A stretch of 47,462 nucleotides of DNA from Thermobacillus xylanilyticus (GTDB taxonomy: Bacteria; Bacillota; Bacilli; Paenibacillales; Paenibacillaceae): the NCBI RefSeq assembly GCF_907165215.1, contig NZ_CAJRAY010000091.1, forward strand, positions 1,767 to 49,228, written 5' to 3'. Under the pieces are notes generated by a model. It was not told the DNA's origin. It was given only the letters and a program-made list of their open reading frames with translations, and did no database searches. This document shows positions 45,832 through 47,462 of this stretch, piece by piece. Position 1 is the first letter of the stretch; every line of letters starts with the position of its first letter. A program made the translations under genes and the position numbers.

Positions 45832-45985
45832 GCGCATGTCGACCGTCAGAATCGCGTCCGGATGTCAGGCTCGCGTCCGGCCTTCAGACCCGCGTCCGGC
45901 AGACAGGCTCGCGACCGGCCTTCAGATCCGCGTCCGGCTGACAGGCTCGCGTCCTTCAGGCTCGCATCCGGCCGTCAGGCTTCGG
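45814..45985. repeat. 19-bp tandem repeat array spanning two convergent gene ends
   Basis: About eight units of a 19-bp motif, consensus CAGGCTCGCGTCCGGCCTT, with alternate units more alike, so the true repeat may be a 38-bp pair. One unit is shortened to 15 bases. The first unit (GCGCGTCCGGCCGTTAG) includes the permease stop codon and the last (GCATCCGGCCGTCAGGC) includes the hxlR-type stop on the other strand. It is unlike the three 51-52-bp palindromic arrays. No terminator hairpin with T run is seen between these convergent genes. Confidence 0.8.
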
Positions 45986-46430
45986 AAGCTTCCGCGAGAT
46001 CGGCCTCTTCGATCGGCACCGCCGCAACGTCTCCGACGTTCGTGCCGCAATGCTCGCAGTAGTAGGCGATTTGCACCTCATGGCCGCATTCGGCGTGCAC
46101 GAGCTTTTTGTAGCAGCGCTTCAGATGGTGCCGGCCCCACAGGATGAGGGCGTTGAAGACGGGCTCGAGCGCCTTGCCGCTCTCCGTCAGCGTGTAATGG
46201 TAGCGGGGCGGATGCGCGGAATACAGCTCCGCGGCGAGCAGCCCGGCCTCTTCGAGGCAGCGGAGCCGTTCGGACAAGAGCCGCGAGGACAGCCCCTGAA
46301 GGTTGCGCTTGATCTGGTTGAAAGAGTGGCTGCCGGCGAAAATTTCGTGCAGGATGAGCAGCGTCCAGCGGTCTCCGATCAGATTCAGTGTCTGGGCGAT
46401 ATTGCAAGGCAAATTGTATCGTTCGTTCAT
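45975..46430 (-). CDS. HxlR-family transcriptional regulator with C-terminal zinc ribbon
   Basis: A winged-helix regulator of 151 residues. The HxlR core has CNIAQTLNLIGDRWTLLILHEIFAGSHSFNQIKRNLQGLSSRLLSERLRCLEEAGLL in outline, with the N-terminal cysteine C9 that in some relatives is a redox switch. The C-terminal part carries ECGHEVQIAYYCEHCG, a likely zinc ribbon that not all HxlR proteins have. AAAGGGG precedes the ATG but overlaps a GGGGCCCC palindrome. The gene is divergent from the DUF4242 gene, and both promoters use the same -35 hexamer, so it probably controls both itself and that neighbour. Confidence 0.88.
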   Translation of the reverse strand: MNERYNLPCNIAQTLNLIGDRWTLLILHEIFAGSHSFNQIKRNLQGLSSRLLSERLRCLEEAGLLAAELYSAHPPRYHYTLTESGKALEPVFNALILWGRHHLKRCYKKLVHAECGHEVQIAYYCEHCGTNVGDVAAVPIEEADLAEASEA

Positions 46431-46465
46431 ACGGGGGCCCCTTTCAAAACCGGTATCTCCCTATC

Positions 46466-46494
46466 AGTATAACACAAACTTTATTAGGTTGTAA
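46466..46494 (-). promoter_or_regulatory. Promoter of the hxlR-type gene
   Basis: On the minus strand TTACAA (46494-46489) and TATACT (46471-46466) with 17-base spacing. The -35 hexamer is the same six base pairs that serve as the -35 (TTGTAA) of the divergent promoter. Confidence 0.6.
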
Positions 46495-46517
46495 TAATAT
46501 ACTTGATGTAATATAAT
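46489..46517 (+). promoter_or_regulatory. Promoter of the DUF4242 gene
   Basis: TTGTAA (46489-46494) and a perfect TATAAT (46512-46517) with 17-base spacing. A leader of about 50 bases follows. It shares its -35 with the divergent hxlR-type promoter. Confidence 0.65.
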
Positions 46518-46572
46518 AACCTCTGGCGGCTTTTGCATAAAGCTGCACATTCCATGCACAGGAGTGATCGTC

Positions 46573-47097
46573 ATGACCTTGTTTCTGGTCGAATCGGTGC
46601 TCGGGGCGGTCGATCGGACGAAATTCCAGGCGGTCGTCAGCGAATTGCAATCGGCGGCGGAGGCGCGCGGCGTGCGCTTGATCGAAGTGCAGGCCGCGGC
46701 GGATCATACGCGGGCGTTCTTCATTCTGGAAGGCGAGAGCCGGACGGAGGTGGCCGAAGCGTTCCGCGGGGCGAACGTGCCGATCGCGCTCATCAAGCCG
46801 GTCCGGCTGATCGGCAAGGACGTCCGCAGCGACGTGGACGCCCGGGACGTGAACTATCTGGTCGAGTGGAACATACCGGAAGGATTGACGATGGAGCAGT
46901 ATCTCGAACGGAAGAAGACGAACAGCGTGTATTACTCCGAAGTTCCCGAGGTTGAATTTTCCCGGACGTATGTGTGCGAGGATATGACGAAATGTCTCTG
47001 TTTCTACAAAGCACCCGATGAGTCGGCGGTGAAGCGGGCGAGGGAAGCGGTGCGGACGCCGATAGACTCCATTACGAAGCTGTCCGCCGACGCGTAA
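46573..47097 (+). CDS. DUF4242 (SCO4226-like) protein, two-domain
   Basis: A 174-residue protein with two halves of similar layout. The second half, YLVEWNIPEGLTMEQYLERKK...EFSRTYVCEDMTKCLCFYKAPDESAVKRAREAVRTPIDSITKL in outline, matches the DUF4242 ferredoxin-like fold; the first (MTLFLVESVLGAVDRTKFQAVVSEL...) looks like a diverged copy. The Streptomyces member SCO4226 is a nickel-binding protein, but its ligands are not clearly conserved here. AGGAGTG lies 6 bases before the ATG at 46573. It is divergent from the HxlR regulator and 49 bases upstream of the acyl-CoA dehydrogenase-like gene, so all three may act together. Confidence 0.7.
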   Translation: MTLFLVESVLGAVDRTKFQAVVSELQSAAEARGVRLIEVQAAADHTRAFFILEGESRTEVAEAFRGANVPIALIKPVRLIGKDVRSDVDARDVNYLVEWNIPEGLTMEQYLERKKTNSVYYSEVPEVEFSRTYVCEDMTKCLCFYKAPDESAVKRAREAVRTPIDSITKLSADA

Positions 47098-47146
47098 GCG
47101 ACCCGCGCGCCACCAGCCGGCTCACCGGCGATGGGGGAGTTGTGAC

Positions 47147-47462
47147 ATGATCGGGCAAGATCGTCTCAGCCGGATCGACGGGATTGCGGACCGGCATCTG
47201 AAGCCGCACGTGAAGCGAATTGACGAGGAAGCTTTCTATCCCGGCGATTATTTGCGGGAACTGGGCCGACAAGGCCTGCTGCCGGAACCCGGCCTGGACG
47301 AGCGGGACGCCGTCCGGGCGGGCGTGCCCGTCGTGCGGGCAACGGCGCGGCGCTGCGTGACGACCGGCTTCGTCCTCTGGTGCCATCTGGCGGCCATGAC
47401 CTATGTCCGCAGCGGCGGGAGCGACGGGCTCCGCCGATCGGTGCTGCCGCGGCTCGCGGACA
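47147..47462 (+). CDS. Acyl-CoA dehydrogenase-like protein, N-terminal part
   Basis: Start of a gene cut by the window end; 105 residues are visible. The form DRHLKPHVKRIDEEAFYPGDYLRELGRQGLLP, followed by CVTTGFVLWCHLAAMTYVRSG, fits the helical N-terminal domain of the acyl-CoA dehydrogenase superfamily, including flavin monooxygenases such as the DszC/SfnC type. GGGGGAG lies before the ATG at 47147. It follows the DUF4242 gene closely and is probably co-transcribed with it. The catalytic part is outside the window, so dehydrogenase and monooxygenase cannot be told apart. Confidence 0.65.
   Translation, partial: MIGQDRLSRIDGIADRHLKPHVKRIDEEAFYPGDYLRELGRQGLLPEPGLDERDAVRAGVPVVRATARRCVTTGFVLWCHLAAMTYVRSGGSDGLRRSVLPRLAD

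Overview
The window is about 47 kb of GC-rich (roughly 60-65%) chromosome from an endospore-forming Firmicute, most likely a member of the Paenibacillaceae (Paenibacillus, Cohnella or a close relative). Three things point there: housekeeping genes in an order very close to the Bacillus subtilis aspS-to-pbpI region, strong AGGAGG-type ribosome binding sites throughout, and a T-box leader in front of alaS. No rRNA, tRNA or CRISPR locus was seen.

Positions 1-25100 are mostly core genome: the end of hisS, aspS, tcdA, rarA, a CNNM/CorC membrane protein, mnmA, cymR, a cysteine desulfurase, a PRC-barrel protein, a small zinc-ribbon protein, an AI-2E family permease, T-box + alaS, an IreB family gene, ruvX, two adjacent DUF1292-type genes, mltG, two U32 peptidase-family genes (trhP1/trhP2 type), a chemoreceptor and a sporulation-type penicillin-binding protein. 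tcdA, mnmA, cysteine desulfurase and the U32 pair act in tRNA modification, and CymR with the desulfurase links this to cysteine and sulfur supply. An AT-richer IS200-like element (about 3068-3796) interrupts the series between tcdA and rarA.

Positions 25089-36250 hold a second AI-2E permease, a polysaccharide deacetylase, ilvD, an Eis-like acetyltransferase and a urease operon ureABCFGD. The operon has a textbook sigma-A promoter with a perfect TnrA/GlnR site just upstream. There is no ureE; UreG instead carries a histidine-rich N-terminus.

Positions 36900-47462 are accessory: a histidine kinase / solute-binding lipoprotein / AraC-type response regulator operon, a hypothetical protein, a fumarylacetoacetase-family hydrolase, a NitT/TauT-type ABC transporter, and divergent hxlR / DUF4242 genes followed by the start of an acyl-CoA dehydrogenase-like gene.

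The most unusual feature is a set of three tandem arrays of palindromic units, in three separate intergenic regions (29729-29953, 36303-36811, 42768-42988). All have the same 51-52 bp period, close to five turns of B-DNA. Two share a palindromic core; the third has an unrelated palindrome but the same period, and its sequence changes keep pairing in only one RNA strand. A fourth, different array (19-bp units, 45814-45985) fills the gap between two convergent genes and runs into both stop codons.
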